DNA from: an uncultured Planctomycetota bacterium
GTDB lineage: Bacteria > Planctomycetota > Planctomycetia > Pirellulales > UBA1268
Length of the DNA stretch: 9,348 nucleotides
Reading direction: 5' to 3'
Assembly (NCBI GenBank): GCA_905477565.1
Contig: CAJQGO010000305.1
Span: forward strand, 1 to 9,348
The translations under genes and the position numbers were made by a program. Positions 7,419 through 9,348 of the stretch are shown here, piece by piece (positions within the stretch are counted from its first letter, which is position 1; the number at the start of each line of letters is the position of its first letter). The notes beneath the pieces were generated by a model. That model made no database searches. It saw only the letters and a program-made list of their open reading frames with translations, and was not told the DNA's origin.

Positions 7419-7598
7419 CTAGTCCTCAGTTTTTACTACTGAACGGCCCATATAGTGCCCGCAATTCCCGCAGACGCGATGCGTTGGCACAGCTTTTCCG
7501 CATGTCGAACAATATGTCAACTGTCGAGGTGTGAGAAAGTCGTGCGCCCTGCGGGTGCCAGTTCTGCGATTTGAATGCCTACGTTTTGGGACGGCCAT
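7419..7598 (-). CDS. rpmF: 50S ribosomal protein bL32
   Basis: This short gene encodes 59 residues of bL32, a basic protein of the large ribosomal subunit. It starts MAVPKRRHSNRRTGTRRAHD, the standard basic N-terminus, and contains a four-cysteine zinc ribbon: Cys30 and Cys33 (CSTC) and Cys43 and Cys46 (CGNC). This is therefore the zinc-binding form rather than a C-minus paralogue. It starts at ATG 7598 with only a weak Shine-Dalgarno and stops at TAG 7419-7421. The last codons (Thr-Glu-Asp-stop) carry the GAGGA that serves fabD. Linkage of rpmF to fatty-acid genes is known in many bacteria and is thought to tie ribosome and membrane production. The yceD gene that often precedes rpmF is not present here; ruvB is upstream instead. 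Confidence 0.97.
   Translation of the reverse strand: MAVPKRRHSNRRTGTRRAHDFLTPRQLTYCSTCGKAVPTHRVCGNCGHYMGRSVVKTED
7423..7427 (-). promoter_or_regulatory. Ribosome-binding site of fabD inside the end of rpmF
   Basis: GAGGA on the minus strand overlaps the last two sense codons of rpmF and stands eight bases before TTG 7414. It supports the TTG start of fabD and suggests translational coupling. Confidence 0.65.
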
Positions 7599-7617
7599 GA
7601 TTACTTCTTACCTATGA

Positions 7618-7640
7618 AATGAGCCACAAGCTGGCTTATT
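7618..7640 (-). other. Hairpin in the probable rpmF leader
   Basis: The minus strand can pair nine positions with one mismatch around a five-base loop (core stem AGCCA/TGGCT at 7622-7636, extended by A/T pairs). It lies 19 bases before the rpmF ATG and downstream of the promoter candidate, so it would sit in the 5' leader. It lacks a T-run. Ribosomal protein leaders often carry regulatory folds, but nothing here shows that this one binds bL32. Confidence 0.3.
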
Positions 7641-7653
7641 GAAATCCTCTAAA

Positions 7654-7682
7654 AACCTACGTTCCAGCGTGATATCCGTCAA
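7654..7682 (-). promoter_or_regulatory. Sigma-70-like promoter candidate for rpmF-fab
   Basis: The minus strand reads TTGACG (7682-7677), a 17-base spacer, then TAGGTT (7659-7654). The -35 box matches five of six consensus bases and the spacing is ideal, but the -10 box matches only three of six. It lies between the ruvB stop and the rpmF start, where a promoter for rpmF-fabD and following genes would be expected. The true start of transcription is unknown. Confidence 0.35.
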
Positions 7683-7717
7683 GAACCGTTCACTCAAGCC
7701 AAGGACAGAGGATACTT

Positions 7718-8740
7718 TCAGAACAATTTCTGCTGGGGCCCAGAACGTGGGGCGTCGCCGAGATGTGCTTCTCCCCGCTCTGTGAGACGGCGACCTCGCG
7801 GGGTTCGAATAATGAGTTCGTACCGTAAAAGAAATGGTTCAACATCGTCTTCAAGGGTATCTACAGCAGTACTCATCGTGTGGGCGATAGCTTCAATACC
7901 TGCAGGTCCACCTCCAAAAACACGCTGGAGTGTCTCAAGGTATCGACGGTCAAAACCGTCGAGGCCAAGTGTGTCGATTCCCTGCATCTCAAGTGCTGTC
8001 CTCGCTATCTCAAGATCAACAACCCGATTGGCCCGACTCGTTGAGTAATCCCGTACCCAACGAAGTCGATTATTTGCCAGACGAGGTGTACCCCGACTTC
8101 TCCCAGCGATTTCTGTCGCTGTCTCATCGTCCATTGGCATTTCAAGTTTCCCTGCTGATCGAAAAATTATTTTAGCAAGCTCAGAAACGCTGTAGTAATC
8201 AAGGTGCTCTCGGACAACAAATCGATCTCGAAGAGGCGCCGAAAGAAGTCCAGCTCGCGTTGTTGCACCAACTAGAGTGAACGGCTGGAGGGGCATATTA
8301 ATCGTTCGTGCACTCATCCCATCACCAAGAATGATATCGATACGAAAATCTTCCATGGCAGGATAGAGAAACTCTTCTACCGCAATTGGTAGCCGATGGA
8401 TTTCATCAATGAACAAGACGGAACTTTCCCCAGCATTTGTGAGATAGGGAAGCAAATCTTTCGGAGCGCCAAGTGCCGCCCCACTGGCAATCTGCAAAGA
8501 AGTTCCTAGCTCTCGTGGAATACATGTTGCAAAGGTAGTCTTGCCTAAACCCGGTGGCCCATCGAGCAGAATATGGCCGAGGGGTTCTGATCTCTTACGA
8601 GCCGCATCGATTGCGATGGCAAGTCGTTCATGAACATCTTGCTGGCCGATCATTTCTTCGAGACGTTGAGGACGCAGGACACGGTCCTCTGGCTGCGAAT
8701 CTTCCATCGACTCAATCGATGGTTCTCGAAATTCACTCAC
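7718..8740 (-). CDS. ruvB: Holliday junction branch migration helicase RuvB
   Basis: RuvB is the hexameric AAA+ motor that, with RuvA, drives branch migration of Holliday junctions in recombination and repair. With GTG 8740 as start it has 340 residues, near the family norm. Seen in order: Walker A GPPGLGKT (61-68), Walker B with DEIH (LFIDEIHRL, 109-117), EEFLYPAMEDFRIDI, sensor 1 GATTR (158-162), the arginine-finger segment PLRDRF, sensor 2 Arg220 in RGTPRLAN, and the C-terminal winged helix with GGGPAGIEAIA and RTPRGR (312-317). GTG 8740 is preferred over an in-frame GTG at 8764 because GAGGAGG stands five bases before it. Small departures from the commonest wording occur (LANNRLRW for IANRLLRR), but no key residue is lost. 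It follows ruvA by 57 bases. Confidence 0.97.
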   Translation of the reverse strand: MSEFREPSIESMEDSQPEDRVLRPQRLEEMIGQQDVHERLAIAIDAARKRSEPLGHILLDGPPGLGKTTFATCIPRELGTSLQIASGAALGAPKDLLPYLTNAGESSVLFIDEIHRLPIAVEEFLYPAMEDFRIDIILGDGMSARTINMPLQPFTLVGATTRAGLLSAPLRDRFVVREHLDYYSVSELAKIIFRSAGKLEMPMDDETATEIAGRSRGTPRLANNRLRWVRDYSTSRANRVVDLEIARTALEMQGIDTLGLDGFDRRYLETLQRVFGGGPAGIEAIAHTMSTAVDTLEDDVEPFLLRYELIIRTPRGRRLTERGEAHLGDAPRSGPQQKLF

Positions 8741-8745
8741 AAAAG

Positions 8746-8752
8746 CCTCCTC
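8746..8752 (-). promoter_or_regulatory. Ribosome-binding site deciding the ruvB start
   Basis: GAGGAGG on the minus strand stands five bases before GTG 8740. It lies inside the frame that would be used by the upstream GTG 8764, so it argues for the shorter protein. Confidence 0.75.
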
Positions 8753-8797
8753 AGACTGAATCACCTTCGCACCGTTGGCGACGGCTTTCTTCCATAA

Positions 8798-9348
8798 TTA
8801 CTTCTTTGCGTGCGTCTGCCTGTAGATCAATTCAAGGGCAGCCTGAACGTCTTTAATTTTACGACCATTATCTCGAAGTCCATCAACCAGCCTGCGGGCA
8901 TCTCCTTCAGAATGGCCAAGACTTCGCAGGACATCAGCCGTTTCCGAAAGCACATCACTTCCAGCCGTTGAGCCCGGAGGAGAATCTTTGGCCACAAGAA
9001 GTGCAAACTTTGGCATCTTCCGGCGGAGCTTCGCAATGATTCGTTCGGCTGTCGCCGCACCCACACCGGGCAATTTGGACAACGCAGTTGCGTTCTGCTC
9101 TTCGATCGCCGTCGCAACTTCACCAACAGGACGCACCATGGCACGCAACGCCTTCCGAACACCAACCCCGTCGACTTCACAAAAAAGCTCAAAAAATTCT
9201 CGCTCAACTTCCGAAAGGAACCCGACGATTCGTGGCACAAGATTGCCTCGTGTTGGGTTGCCTTCCAGGTACTCAAGTGTGTAGAGAGAGATATCACTAC
9301 CAAGCTTGGCCTGCAGTTGGCTTCTCACCATGTCAGGAACAAGCACCT
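8798..9348 (-). CDS. ruvA: Holliday junction branch migration protein RuvA (3' part, cut by window edge)
   Basis: RuvA binds four-way DNA junctions as a tetramer and loads RuvB. About 183 residues are visible and the frame runs off the window, so the true start and most of the N-terminal OB-fold lie outside. The end of the OB domain is present (LYTLEYLEGNP, then LVPRIVGFLSEVEREFFELF). Two helix-hairpin-helix motifs of domain II follow: one around VDGVGVRKALRAM, one at KLPGVGAATAERIIAKLRRK. After a variable linker (about SPPGSTAGSDV) comes the RuvB-contacting domain III, DVLRSLGHSEGDARRLVDGL. An internal ATG near the window end should not be taken as the start, because it would cut the OB-fold. 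It is followed by ruvB in the usual order. Confidence 0.95.
   Translation of the reverse strand, partial: VLVPDMVRSQLQAKLGSDISLYTLEYLEGNPTRGNLVPRIVGFLSEVEREFFELFCEVDGVGVRKALRAMVRPVGEVATAIEEQNATALSKLPGVGAATAERIIAKLRRKMPKFALLVAKDSPPGSTAGSDVLSETADVLRSLGHSEGDARRLVDGLRDNGRKIKDVQAALELIYRQTHAKK

Overview
The window is a compact, ordinary-looking bacterial chromosome segment with every recognisable gene on the minus strand, so transcription runs from high to low coordinates. In that order the genes are: ruvA (3' part only), ruvB, rpmF, fabD, fabG, acpP, fabF, an exported protein with a secretin-like C-terminus, a degenerate beta-ketoacyl synthase, and nusA (5' part only). The wording of NusA, RuvA and RuvB, together with an exported STN/secretin-like protein beside housekeeping genes, suggests a member of the Planctomycetota, probably Pirellula-like. 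This is an inference from family resemblance recalled from memory, not from a search. No tRNA, rRNA, CRISPR array, insertion sequence or phage gene was seen, and no gene-free stretch exceeds 300 bases (the longest, 1009-1261, is 253).

Region by region: 9348-7718 holds ruvA-ruvB, the Holliday-junction branch-migration pair. A sigma-70-like promoter candidate (7654-7682) and a short leader hairpin (7618-7640) precede rpmF (ribosomal protein bL32, 59 codons). rpmF is followed after 4 bases by fabD, whose ribosome-binding site lies inside the last codons of rpmF. fabD, fabG, acpP and fabF then supply malonyl loading, ketoreduction, the carrier protein and the elongating condensing enzyme of type II fatty acid synthesis. 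plsX and fabH, common in such clusters elsewhere, are absent from this one. Three of these genes start with non-ATG codons (fabD TTG, acpP GTG, ruvB GTG), and each has a clear Shine-Dalgarno sequence.

The most interesting part is 1262-3780, downstream of fabF. A secreted or outer-membrane-associated protein of unknown role is followed by an intact 449-codon KAS-fold protein. In it all three residues of the Cys-His-His catalytic triad are replaced (Glu195, Gln334, Asn371), and the C-terminal GFGG gating loop is also lost, while the fold-defining motifs and a conserved Lys remain. It sits two genes away from a fully canonical FabF (Cys164, His304, His341). This arrangement recalls KS/chain-length-factor pairs, in which a catalytically altered KS partners an active one. 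It could therefore be a non-condensing partner, a decarboxylase-like enzyme, or an acyl-ACP sensor. nusA follows after a 253-base spacer that contains no recognisable rimP.
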